A stretch of DNA of 18,089 nt from Pseudomonadota bacterium (GCA_023436945.1 JAEZHG010000258.1:1-18089); one strand, 5' to 3'; positions 6,628 to 13,931 are shown, numbered from the stretch's first letter. Translations and numbers: made by a program. The notes: generated by a model not told the origin, from the sequence alone.

Positions 6628-7419
6628 TCACGATAAACGTGTGCACACTGACAGAATACTCTGCCAAACCAATCCCTTGGCCTGTGGTTGTTGCAGCAGG
6701 AAAGCAGGGTGGAAAGTCACCATCGCAGGCAGGGTAATGCCATCAGAGGTGGTCCACTCGCGCCAGTTGCCCTGAATGCGAAGCAGGCTTTCGTCGGTTT
6801 CCAGAATGCCCTTAACCGCCACACTACCGACCAGAAGAACCGCCTTGGGCTGGATCAACTGTACGGCACGTTCAAGGAACGGCAGGCACGAGGCCTGCTC
6901 TTCCGGTGTCGGTGGACGGTTGCCGGGCGGGTTCCAGAAGACGCTGTGGGTTAGATAAGCACGTTCCGACAGCTTGGCCGCATCCAGGATGCGGTCCAGC
7001 ATCTGTCCGGCCGGACTACGGAAAGCTTCGCCCGCCATATCGGCGTCGGTGCTGGGTGCATCGCCGATCACAAGAAGTTCAGCGTTCGGATTACCGCGAC
7101 CAAACAGGGTGTTTTTCGCACCCATATGCTTAAGTCCGCAGCCCTCGAAGCCCTTAACGGCTTCGATCAGGGCGTCGAGACTGTCGGCCTGAGCCGCGAC
7201 TTGGCGCGCGATGGCCGCACCCTGCGCGCCGTTGGTCGTGCCCTTGGGAGCCCGCTGTGTGGGCACTGCAGCCAGTTTTTGCACTGCAGCAGGTGTCGGA
7301 AGCGGAAGTATTTCTGTATGATCTACAGGCGCATCCAGATAGCAGGCGTCCACTCCCGCATCGTGCCAAAAGGCGATGAGGGATTCATAGGCGGCCATGT
7401 CCGGTGCGTGAGTGTTCAT
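6628..7419 (-). CDS. Family 4-type uracil-DNA glycosylase (divergent)
   Basis: This protein removes uracil from DNA in base-excision repair. It is 263 residues from the ATG at 7419. Motif A is GDAPSTDADMAGEAF (family 4 consensus GEAPG), followed by SPAGQMLDRIL. WNPPGNRPPTPEE and FHPAFLLQQP (motif B His) are also present. Family 4 enzymes normally hold a 4Fe-4S cluster with four Cys. Here only two Cys align with that set: one in FEGCGLKHMG and one in EEQASCLPF. The third position reads VFWNPP, with no Cys. The Glu-to-Asp change in motif A is also unusual. The N-terminal AFWHDAGVDACYLD segment is an alphaproteobacterial extension. A TTG at 7434 is possible but the ATG is preferred, because its first base overlaps the stop of an 11-codon leader peptide (TAATG). 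It is divergent from ETF-QO. Confidence 0.85.
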   Translation of the reverse strand: MNTHAPDMAAYESLIAFWHDAGVDACYLDAPVDHTEILPLPTPAAVQKLAAVPTQRAPKGTTNGAQGAAIARQVAAQADSLDALIEAVKGFEGCGLKHMGAKNTLFGRGNPNAELLVIGDAPSTDADMAGEAFRSPAGQMLDRILDAAKLSERAYLTHSVFWNPPGNRPPTPEEQASCLPFLERAVQLIQPKAVLLVGSVAVKGILETDESLLRIQGNWREWTTSDGITLPAMVTFHPAFLLQQPQAKGLVWQSILSVCTRLS

Positions 7420-7454
7420 TACGACAAATGGCAATAAGCCTTGACCGCCGCCAC
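7419..7454 (-). CDS. Probable 11-residue leader peptide coupled to uracil-DNA glycosylase
   Basis: On the minus strand, GTG at 7454 opens a frame encoding MAAVKAYCHLS and ends in TAA at 7421-7419. The last A of that stop is the first base of the glycosylase ATG (TAATG). A nine-base match to the 16S tail, AGGAGGTGA (7464-7456), lies just before the GTG, while the glycosylase ATG itself has no ribosome site. The arrangement implies that ribosomes load at the leader and re-initiate on the downstream gene. An alternative is that a one-base error or natural frameshift separates a longer N-terminus from the gene. Confidence 0.45.
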   Translation of the reverse strand: MAAVKAYCHLS

Positions 7455-7469
7455 GTCACCTCCTGATAA
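7441..7469 (+). promoter_or_regulatory. Promoter for ETF-QO
   Basis: TTGACC (7441-7446) and TGATAA (7464-7469) are separated by 17 bases, close to the sigma-70 consensus. The predicted start is near 7476, about 30 bases before the ETF-QO ATG. The promoter overlaps the leader peptide and its ribosome site on the other strand, so the two divergent units share this stretch. Confidence 0.6.
7456..7464 (-). promoter_or_regulatory. Strong Shine-Dalgarno for the leader peptide
   Basis: AGGAGGTGA on the minus strand is a full nine-base match to the 16S rRNA 3' end, with AGGAGG four bases before the GTG at 7454. It is the strongest ribosome site seen in the window and serves no ATG directly. Confidence 0.55.
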
Positions 7470-7507
7470 GGCGGAAAACCATTTCGAACTTGAGGATTTC
7501 GGGGATC

Positions 7508-9262
7508 ATGGCAGATCAACTCGCCGAAGGCGGCGCCAAGAACGCCTGGCAAGAGGCCGTCATCGACAACCTGCCGCCGCTGGAAGCGCTGGAAGGTGTC
7601 GAGCGCGAGGTCATGGAATATGACGTCGTCATCGTCGGTGGTGGCCCCGCTGGCCTCTCGGCTGCAATCCGTCTGAAGCAACGCGCTGAAAAAGACGGCA
7701 AGGAAATCAACGTCGCCGTTCTGGAAAAGTCTGCCGAAATCGGCGGCCACATCCTGTCGGGTGCCGTTATCGACCCGAAGGCGCTGAACGAGCTCTTCCC
7801 GAACTGGAAGGAAATGGGCGCGCCGCTGGAGACCCCGGTCAAGGACGACAAGTTCCTGATCCTCGGTCCGGCAGGTCAGATCTCGCTGCCGATGTTCGCC
7901 CTGCCGCCGTTCATGCACAACCATGGCTGCTACATCGCCTCGCTGGGCAACGTCACCCGCTGGCTCGGCGAGCAGGCCGAAGCCATGGGCGTCGAAGTCT
8001 ATCCGGGCATGGCTGCCAGCCACGTGGTCTGGGAAGAAGAGACCGGCCGCGTCAAGGGCGTGGTCGCTGGCGTCTTCGGTATCGACCGTGAAGGCAAGCC
8101 GACCGGCGAGTTCCAGCCGGGTCTGGAACTGCACGGCAAATACGTCTTCATCGCTGAGGGCGTTCGCGGCTCTCTGGCCAAGACCATCATGGCCAAGCAC
8201 AACCTGACCGAAAACTCGGACCCGCAAAAGTTCGGTATCGGTATCAAGGAGCTGTGGCAGATTCCGGCTGACAAGCACAAGCCGGGCCTGGTGCAACACA
8301 CCACTGGCTGGCCGCTGGACGACAAGACCGGCGGTGGCTCGTTCCTGTACCACTTCGGCGATCGCTATGTGTCGATCGGCTTTGTGACGCACCTGAACTA
8401 CAAGAACCCGTACCTGTCGCCGTTCGACGAGTTCCAGCGCTTCAAGCACCACGACGCCGTGGCGCACCACCTCGAAGGCGGTACCCGTATCTCCTATGGC
8501 GCACGCGCCATCACCGAGGGCGGTTTCCAGTCGGTTCCGAAGCTGGCCTTCCCGGGCGGCGCTCTGATCGGTTGCTCGGCTGGCTTTGTGAACGTTCCGC
8601 GCATCAAGGGCAGCCACAACGCCATGAAGACCGGCATGCTGGCCGCCGACGCGGCTTATGATGCCGTGATGGAAGGCCGTGGCGGCGACGTTCTGGAAGC
8701 TTATGAAGCCGCCTACAAGGCTTCGTGGGTCTATAAGGAACTGAAGATCGTCCGTAACGCCAAGCCGCTGCTGACCAAGTTCGGCACGATGCTGGGTGGC
8801 GCTATCGGCATGTTCGACCTGTGGGTGAACCACCTGACGGGCGGCTTCTCGTTCTTCGGCACGATGAAGCACCACAAGACCGACGCGGCCTCGACCGAGC
8901 CGGCCTCCAAACACAAGCCGATCGCCTATCCGAAGCCGGATGGCGTGCTGTCGTTCGACAAGCTGTCTTCGGTGTTCATCTCGAACACCAACCACGCCGA
9001 GGACCAGCCGGCCCACCTGAAGCTGCTGGATCCGTCCGTGCCGATCAACGTCAACCTGCCGGTATATGGCGAGCCTGCTCGTCTGTATTGCCCGGCTGGC
9101 GTTTACGAGGTTCTGCGTGATGAGGATGGCTCGAACCCGCGCTTCCAGATCAACGCCCAGAACTGCGTCCACTGCAAAACCTGCGACATCAAGGACCCGT
9201 CGCAGAACATTGTCTGGACCACGCCGGAAGGCGCTGGCGGCCCGAACTACCCGAACATGTAA
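7508..9262 (+). CDS. Electron transfer flavoprotein-ubiquinone oxidoreductase (ETF-QO)
   Basis: A membrane-associated flavo-iron-sulfur enzyme that passes electrons from reduced ETF, loaded by acyl-CoA and other dehydrogenases, to ubiquinone. From the ATG at 7508 it is 584 residues. The FAD-binding motif DVVIVGGGPAGLSAA is at 39-53. The C-terminal 4Fe-4S cluster has C528 (YCPAGVYEV) and C553, C556, C559 (NCVHCKTCDIKDPSQNI). The 25-3-3 cysteine spacing equals that of the mitochondrial enzyme, and the protein ends in the family tail WTTPEGAGGPNYPNM. The in-frame TTG at 7490 is rejected in favour of the ATG, which follows GAGG and GGGG runs. It has its own promoter and a strong terminator, so it is probably monocistronic. 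Codon use is strongly biased, as expected for a well-expressed gene, which also creates a long false antisense frame. Confidence 0.97.
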   Translation: MADQLAEGGAKNAWQEAVIDNLPPLEALEGVEREVMEYDVVIVGGGPAGLSAAIRLKQRAEKDGKEINVAVLEKSAEIGGHILSGAVIDPKALNELFPNWKEMGAPLETPVKDDKFLILGPAGQISLPMFALPPFMHNHGCYIASLGNVTRWLGEQAEAMGVEVYPGMAASHVVWEEETGRVKGVVAGVFGIDREGKPTGEFQPGLELHGKYVFIAEGVRGSLAKTIMAKHNLTENSDPQKFGIGIKELWQIPADKHKPGLVQHTTGWPLDDKTGGGSFLYHFGDRYVSIGFVTHLNYKNPYLSPFDEFQRFKHHDAVAHHLEGGTRISYGARAITEGGFQSVPKLAFPGGALIGCSAGFVNVPRIKGSHNAMKTGMLAADAAYDAVMEGRGGDVLEAYEAAYKASWVYKELKIVRNAKPLLTKFGTMLGGAIGMFDLWVNHLTGGFSFFGTMKHHKTDAASTEPASKHKPIAYPKPDGVLSFDKLSSVFISNTNHAEDQPAHLKLLDPSVPINVNLPVYGEPARLYCPAGVYEVLRDEDGSNPRFQINAQNCVHCKTCDIKDPSQNIVWTTPEGAGGPNYPNM

Positions 9263-9287
9263 ATCCCTGTAGGGTTTGAATGTTTTG

Positions 9288-9324
9288 AAGAAGGCGTTGC
9301 GATGTTCGCAGCGCCTTCTTTTTT
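9288..9324 (+). terminator. Strong Rho-independent terminator of ETF-QO
   Basis: GAAGGCGTTGCGA (9290-9302), loop TGT, TCGCAGCGCCTTC (9306-9318) form a 13-bp stem with one G-T pair, followed by six T. Two flanking A/T pairs extend it. Confidence 0.93.
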
Positions 9325-9382
9325 GTGTTCCGCACACGCGACGGCCTTGCCCAAAGCGGGGAAAAGGTGAAGGGTCGGGCCT

Positions 9383-11272
9383 ATGAAGCCTATCCGCCCT
9401 CTGCTGCTTTCCACGTCTTTTGCTGCCCTGCTGGTGGCGATGCCCGCGTTTGCACAGGAGGCGCTGGTTCCGGACCCGACGCCCGATCCTGCATCGGTGC
9501 CCCTGATCCGCATCACGCCCGAAGCCGAGCCGCAGGATGATAATGCCCCCGTTGTGATCGAGGGCGAGGACGGCGAGCCTGTCTCCGAGGCATCCGAGGC
9601 CGAAGCGCCCGCGCCTGTCGTCGCTATTCCCTCGGTCTGGGCTCCGGTGCCACGCGGGATAGACGGTATCAGCGCCTATGGTCACTTCCTTGTGGGCCGT
9701 AACGCCCTGTCACGCGGCGAAACCTCGCTCGGGGCCGAGGCCTTGCAGCGGGCCTATATGCTCACCCCCGAACAGCCGCGTCTGGGCGAGCAGGCCTTTA
9801 CGGCTGCTATCCTTGCCGGTGATCTCGATTTTGCCGCCCGTATCGCGCCCGAGGGCGAGAACCTGTCTCCGGTCATCGTCGAGGCAGGGCGTCTGGTCAA
9901 AGGCATCCAGACTTACATCAATCAGGGCGCGCGCCGTGCCAATGCGGTTCTGCGCGATAATCCTGTCGGCATTCCGCATGACCGTGCCGCGGTCTATGCG
10001 CAGGTCTGGATCGCCGCAGAGGCCCGCGACTGGGACCGCGCTCTGGCCCTGCCGCCCGCAGACTTTGACCCCATCAGCACGCTAGTGGCGCGTGGCAACC
10101 GTGCCCGCCTGCTGGAAATCCGCCGCCGACATGCCGAGGCAGAGGCCGAGTGGAAGGAGCTGACCGCACATCCGGTCGCGGGGGCTCTGTTCCGCCAGTA
10201 TTACGCCGAGTTCCTTGAGCGCCGCGGTCGCCGTGACGAGGCGCTGGCCCTCTATGATGCCGCCATCGCCGCCAATCAGGCCGATGCCAGTATTCACGAG
10301 GCCCGCGAACGTGTTCTGGCCAAGGGCCGTCCGCCCGCGACCCTTAGCTTCCGTGAAGGCGTGGCCCAGTCCCTGCGCACCGCTGGCGAGCAGATGAGCG
10401 CCCAGCGCGCCAACGAATTCGCCGCCGTCTATTTCCGCCTGTCCAATGGTATCGAGCCGCGCAGCCAGACGCAGCTTCTGATCGGCCAGTCCCTGATCGC
10501 GGGTGGTCTGGAAAATGCGGGCCGCGAGGCTCTGGCTCAGGTCGATAAGAGCAACATCTATCGCTATGCCAATGCCCGCGCCCAGCGCGGCATGAGTTTT
10601 GAAAAAGCCAACCGCGATGAAGAGGCATTGGCCGAGTTCCGTTTGGCGCTCGAAGCCGTGCCGCAAGAGCCGCCGATGGCCTATGCGCTGGCGGCGCAAC
10701 TTATCAAGATGAAGCGCCATCAAGAGGCGCTGGAGGTTCTGAACGGTCCGGTTCTGAACACGCCGCAACAAGGGTTTGAGGTCCGCTTCCTGCGCGGTGC
10801 GGCCTATGAGGCTCTGGGAAAGGGCTATCTGGCCGAGGCCGAGCTGTGGCAGGCCCATCAAGCCGATCCCAACAACCCGACCATCCTGAATTACCTCGGC
10901 TATCTGTGGGTCGATAACGGCACCCGCGTCGCGGAGGGCGCAGCCCTGATCGCCCGCGCCTTCGCCGCAGAACCGAATGACGGAAACATTCAGGATTCGC
11001 TGGGTTGGGCACAGTTCAAACAGGGCCAGTACGAACAGGCGCTGGAAAATCTCGAACAGGCCGTGGCCAAGGAGCCCGCCAATGCCGAGATCAACGACCA
11101 TCTGGGCGATGCCTATTGGGCTGTCGGTCGTCAGCGCGAGGCTGGTTTCCAGTGGGAACGCGTACTGACTTTGGATGTCGATGACGAGCGTCGCGGCGAG
11201 GTCGAGGCCAAGCTGCGTGACCGGCTGGGCCGCATCATTGCGCCCGCGCCAGAAGTCACCGTCGAGAACTGA
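9383..11272 (+). CDS. Exported tetratricopeptide-repeat protein
   Basis: A 629-residue protein with a clear signal peptide (MKPIRPLLLSTSFAALLVA..., cleavage after AFA at about residue 24), an acidic Pro/Glu/Ala-rich linker to about residue 75, and helical repeats to the end. TPR units are visible at about 430-462 (PPMAYALAAQLIK...), 498-530 (NYLGYLWVDNGTR), 533-565 (DSLGWAQFKQGQYEQALENL) and 567-600 (DHLGDAYWAVGRQREAGFQW). It probably acts in the periplasm, possibly as a scaffold for envelope proteins. No catalytic motif is seen and the function is unknown. It ends eight bases before ispE and is very likely co-transcribed with it. GAAGGG lies upstream of the ATG. The pairing with ispE looks familiar from alphaproteobacteria, but I cannot verify that here. 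Confidence 0.88.
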   Translation: MKPIRPLLLSTSFAALLVAMPAFAQEALVPDPTPDPASVPLIRITPEAEPQDDNAPVVIEGEDGEPVSEASEAEAPAPVVAIPSVWAPVPRGIDGISAYGHFLVGRNALSRGETSLGAEALQRAYMLTPEQPRLGEQAFTAAILAGDLDFAARIAPEGENLSPVIVEAGRLVKGIQTYINQGARRANAVLRDNPVGIPHDRAAVYAQVWIAAEARDWDRALALPPADFDPISTLVARGNRARLLEIRRRHAEAEAEWKELTAHPVAGALFRQYYAEFLERRGRRDEALALYDAAIAANQADASIHEARERVLAKGRPPATLSFREGVAQSLRTAGEQMSAQRANEFAAVYFRLSNGIEPRSQTQLLIGQSLIAGGLENAGREALAQVDKSNIYRYANARAQRGMSFEKANRDEEALAEFRLALEAVPQEPPMAYALAAQLIKMKRHQEALEVLNGPVLNTPQQGFEVRFLRGAAYEALGKGYLAEAELWQAHQADPNNPTILNYLGYLWVDNGTRVAEGAALIARAFAAEPNDGNIQDSLGWAQFKQGQYEQALENLEQAVAKEPANAEINDHLGDAYWAVGRQREAGFQWERVLTLDVDDERRGEVEAKLRDRLGRIIAPAPEVTVEN

Positions 11273-11280
11273 GCCGGATT

Positions 11281-12162
11281 ATGAGCGAGACTTCCCTGAC
11301 GGTTTTGGCTCCGGCCAAGATCAACCTTTTCCTGCACGTCGATAAGGTTCAGCCGGACGACTATCACCCGTTGGAAAGCCTTGTGGCCTTTGCCGATGTG
11401 GGCGACCGCGTCAAGGTTGAACACGCCGATGCGCTGAAACTGACCATCGGTGGTCCGTTCGGCGGGATGCTATCGGGGGAAGGGGACAACCTGATCCTCA
11501 AAGGTCTTCGCGCCTTGGGAGAGGCAGCGGGCATCGGCCTGCCTCCGGTTTCTGTTTTCCTCGACAAGCGACTGCCGATCGCGGCGGGCCTTGGCGGCGG
11601 TTCATCCGATGCGGGGGCTGCAATCCGCGCCACGAACGAACTTCTGGGGCTTGGTCTGGATCAGGCCGCACTGGAAGAGGTGTCCCGCTCGGTCGGTGCC
11701 GATGGCCCAATGTGCCTTCGTACCCGCACAGCCTATGCCTCTGGCGTAGGCGAGGTGCTTGAAGATATGCCACGCCTGCCGACACTTCATGCGGTCTTGC
11801 TAAACCCCGGCCTGCCGTCGCCGACGGGGGCGGTTTACCGCGCCTATGACGACAATCCGCAAGGTCAGGCTGATCGCCCGTCCGAGCCTCAGGACTGGTC
11901 GTTCGATACGGTTATTGAATGGTTGTCGGCTCAGCGCAACGATCTCGAAGCGCCCGCACTGGCCGTCACGCCCGATATTGCCGAGGCGCTGGAGATCATG
12001 GCGCTGGTCCCCGGATGCCGTCTGGCACGTATGTCCGGCTCGGGTGCGACGGTGTTTGGTCTGTTCGAAACCCGTGATGAGGCGATTGGTGCAACCCTGA
12101 TGCTGGACCGCGTGGACTGGTGGGTGCGACCCGCCATTCTGGGCAATAACGCGGCATCCTAG
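11281..12162 (+). CDS. ispE: 4-diphosphocytidyl-2-C-methyl-D-erythritol kinase
   Basis: A GHMP-family kinase that phosphorylates the 2-hydroxyl of CDP-methylerythritol with ATP, the fourth step of the MEP isoprenoid pathway, in the cytosol. It is 293 residues, slightly longer than E. coli IspE (about 283). PAKINLFLHV (11-20) holds the catalytic Lys (K13). The glycine-rich phosphate loop is PIAAGLGGGSSDAGAA (99-114). The catalytic Asp is D141 in GADGPMCL, where the family usually has GADVPF, so residue 142 is Gly rather than Val. The C-terminal GHMP motif is SGSGATVFGLF. It follows the TPR gene at eight bases with only a weak ribosome site, suggesting coupling. Confidence 0.97.
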   Translation: MSETSLTVLAPAKINLFLHVDKVQPDDYHPLESLVAFADVGDRVKVEHADALKLTIGGPFGGMLSGEGDNLILKGLRALGEAAGIGLPPVSVFLDKRLPIAAGLGGGSSDAGAAIRATNELLGLGLDQAALEEVSRSVGADGPMCLRTRTAYASGVGEVLEDMPRLPTLHAVLLNPGLPSPTGAVYRAYDDNPQGQADRPSEPQDWSFDTVIEWLSAQRNDLEAPALAVTPDIAEALEIMALVPGCRLARMSGSGATVFGLFETRDEAIGATLMLDRVDWWVRPAILGNNAAS

Positions 12163-12188
12163 AAAACGCTGTTTTCAACGGGCGCGGG

Positions 12189-12208
12189 ATGGTCTTAAGC
12201 TGGACCAT
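12189..12208 (+). repeat. Inverted repeat abutting a start codon
   Basis: ATGGTC (12189-12194) and GACCAT (12203-12208) are perfect inverted copies with an eight-base spacer, and the right arm ends at the base before the ATG at 12209. In RNA it would fold a hairpin over the translation start region of the following gene, which lacks a good Shine-Dalgarno. It could also be chance. Confidence 0.35.
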
Positions 12209-13114
12209 ATGAAAAGTCTCAGTCCTTCGCAGATCCAAGCCCTGCAAGCCGTTATCGAGCGTTTGAGCGCCGAGGACAGCAACCGTCTGGCCTCCATCAT
12301 CGGCAGGGCCGAACAGGTCGCGGTCGAGGCTGGCCCGCACTGGGACTTCGAACTGAGCGCCAAGCGCGTGAATGAGGTGATTGGCACATCACACGATGAT
12401 ACCAAAACCCACGACCTTCGCCGCGCCATGATCGCGCAATGGGCGCTGGGTCTGCCGGACCGCTATGCGCCATTGAACTTGCCCGAGCAGGTCCTGCGCC
12501 TCTATCCGGACTGGATCGACTATCTGGTCGATTTCCTGAACAGTGACGCCAAATCGTATGATCAGGACTACTGGGCCAAGGATGTCCGGTTCGCTCTGGC
12601 GCTCAGCGTCCCAAGCAGCCAGAGCCATGTGATCGACACCTCGTCACCGCTTGGCCCGCGACAGATTGTGAAGCACGGACTGGAGGGGCGCGGTTTCAAC
12701 AGCCTGATCCAGTGGGTCGGCACGCGCGGTTGGCGGCCATGGCTGGAAGCCCACACCGAGGCCCGCCACCTGTCGGAGTTCAGCCCCGAGGGCTGGGACA
12801 AGACATGGGCCGCAGGCGCGGCCTTCCTGAAAACCCACCCTGACTATGCAGGGATGCTGGGTTCAAGCTGGTTCTATGATCCGCCGCTGGAGACCATCAG
12901 CCCGCGACTGGCCTATCTTCGCAAAACGCCCATGGCGAACGGCGCATTCCTTGTACACCAAGGGCCGGGGCTGATCCATAGCCAGCGGGCGTCGGCATCA
13001 TCACCGACGCGCAAGGCGCTGATCGACAGCGGTGAATATGTGCCGTCGTCGTGGATCGTCGCCTGGCCGCGCAAGGCGCTGATCCGCTGGGCCGAGAATA
13101 GCGGCCTGATCTAG
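12209..13114 (+). CDS. Uncharacterised 301-residue protein
   Basis: I do not recognise this family. The protein is soluble-looking, with no signal peptide or membrane span, and rich in Trp (GWRPWLEAHTEA, GWDKTWAAGAAF, WIVAWPRKAL). The N-terminus (about 1-45) is a helical segment with SAEDSNRLASIIGRAEQ. The central part (about 85-170) carries YPDWIDYLVDFLN. The C-terminus contains two RKALI copies 20 residues apart, encoded by a 17-base direct repeat. Composition and codon use match the neighbours, and the frame is open throughout, so it is probably a real gene. It lies 46 bases behind ispE on the same strand and may be the last gene of that unit. It converges on the deacetylase gene with both stops in one CTAG. 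A role linked to the deacetylase is possible but not shown. Confidence 0.75.
   Translation: MKSLSPSQIQALQAVIERLSAEDSNRLASIIGRAEQVAVEAGPHWDFELSAKRVNEVIGTSHDDTKTHDLRRAMIAQWALGLPDRYAPLNLPEQVLRLYPDWIDYLVDFLNSDAKSYDQDYWAKDVRFALALSVPSSQSHVIDTSSPLGPRQIVKHGLEGRGFNSLIQWVGTRGWRPWLEAHTEARHLSEFSPEGWDKTWAAGAAFLKTHPDYAGMLGSSWFYDPPLETISPRLAYLRKTPMANGAFLVHQGPGLIHSQRASASSPTRKALIDSGEYVPSSWIVAWPRKALIRWAENSGLI
13008..13084 (+). repeat. 17-base direct repeat, exactly 60 bases apart
   Basis: CGCGCAAGGCGCTGATC occurs at 13008-13024 and 13068-13084, in the same frame, encoding RKALI twice at the C-terminus of the 301-residue protein. The 60-base period (20 codons) suggests a small internal duplication whose intervening part has diverged, or a conserved basic motif used twice. 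Confidence 0.7.
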
Positions 13115-13851
13115 AAGGCGAGCTTCTGCAGCGCTTTACCGACCGGAACAATATCCAGCCGTGCCTCGCGGGCCAGTTCGATGATCCGCTCCAGATCACG
13201 CAGGGTGCAGCCATAGGGCGTCGGGTTGCGGCCAATGTCATGGCCGTAAGCGATCAGCCATCCACGATGCTGGGCTGTCTGCTGGAAGATGCTTTCCAGA
13301 TCATAGTGGGGCAGGCGACGGCGCTCCAAACCAATGGCAAGCAGGTTGTTGCGGTCGGCCACTTCGATATTGATGCCGTCCCGCACGCCACGGCTGTGGG
13401 TAAAGCGCGTGCCGACATATTTCTTGGCACTGAGGGAAATGTCGCCATAGGGATAGGCGAAATGGGTCATCCGGTGACCGTCCAGCCTGTCGGCGACCCA
13501 CTGGGCATTGCGGTCGATTTCGGCCTTGAGTTGACCCTTCTCCATCTTCAGCACGCTGGTGTGCGAATAGGTGTGGCAGCCGACCTCGTGACCCTCTTCA
13601 TAGAGTTCCTGAAGGTCCTTCACCGTGAACTGGGGCTTGCCCATGTTCACACCGCCGCACAGGCCACCCGACACATAATAGGTCGCCTTGATCTCGTGGT
13701 GTCGCAACAGCGGACCGGCCACTTCCCACGCACTTTGCGGGAAGTCGTCAAAACTGATGCTGAGGATGCCGCGAAGCGGGCGAACATCAATGGGTTCGTG
13801 TCCTAGGCGATAGGCGGCACGGCGGCGGATTTGTTCAATGCGGTTTTTCAT
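13111..13851 (-). CDS. Polysaccharide deacetylase (NodB homology domain)
   Basis: A 246-residue carbohydrate esterase family 4-type protein that would remove N- or O-acetyl groups from a sugar polymer using a divalent metal. Motif 1 is SISFDDFPQS (Asp35-Asp36), motif 2 is HTYSHTS with metal-binding H93 and H97, motif 3 is FAYPYGD (131-137), and a later YGHD holds a probable catalytic His at 204. There is no signal peptide or membrane span. The N-terminus is a basic helix (MKNRIEQIRRRAAYRL), so a cytosolic or peripheral-membrane role on a precursor is more likely than action on mature cell wall. The stop overlaps that of the convergent 301-residue gene within CTAG. It is divergent from glyQ across an 80-base gap. 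The substrate is unknown. Confidence 0.92.
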   Translation of the reverse strand: MKNRIEQIRRRAAYRLGHEPIDVRPLRGILSISFDDFPQSAWEVAGPLLRHHEIKATYYVSGGLCGGVNMGKPQFTVKDLQELYEEGHEVGCHTYSHTSVLKMEKGQLKAEIDRNAQWVADRLDGHRMTHFAYPYGDISLSAKKYVGTRFTHSRGVRDGINIEVADRNNLLAIGLERRRLPHYDLESIFQQTAQHRGWLIAYGHDIGRNPTPYGCTLRDLERIIELAREARLDIVPVGKALQKLAF

Positions 13852-13855
13852 ATCG

Positions 13856-13874
13856 GTGATCGACTAAAGATCAC
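13856..13874. promoter_or_regulatory. Inverted repeat in the deacetylase/glyQ divergent gap
   Basis: GTGATC (13856-13861) and GATCAC (13869-13874) are perfect inverted copies with a seven-base spacer, placed in the 80-base gap between two divergent genes, directly before the deacetylase start. This is a suitable place and shape for an operator, but no clear -35/-10 pair was found beside it. Confidence 0.35.
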
Positions 13875-13931
13875 AGCTTTGCAGGAAAATGAAGCCTCAG
13901 CCTTGCCTTGCCGCGAGGGGGCTGGGGGCTT

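Noticed and set aside
7385..9685. A 766-codon open frame on the minus strand opposite ETF-QO
   Set aside because: It is the antisense shadow of a strongly codon-biased gene. The plus-strand frame encodes an unmistakable ETF-QO with all cofactor ligands, and the antisense product has no recognisable domain.
12162..12176. GAAAAC-GCT-GTTTTC hairpin overlapping the ispE stop as a terminator
   Set aside because: The stem is short and AT-rich, with no following T-run. The next gene on the same strand is only 46 bases away, so read-through is more likely.
13852..13931. A T-box or other amino-acid-sensing leader before glyQ
   Set aside because: The gap is only 80 bases, has no T-box sequence or terminator hairpin, and T-boxes are not expected in this group.
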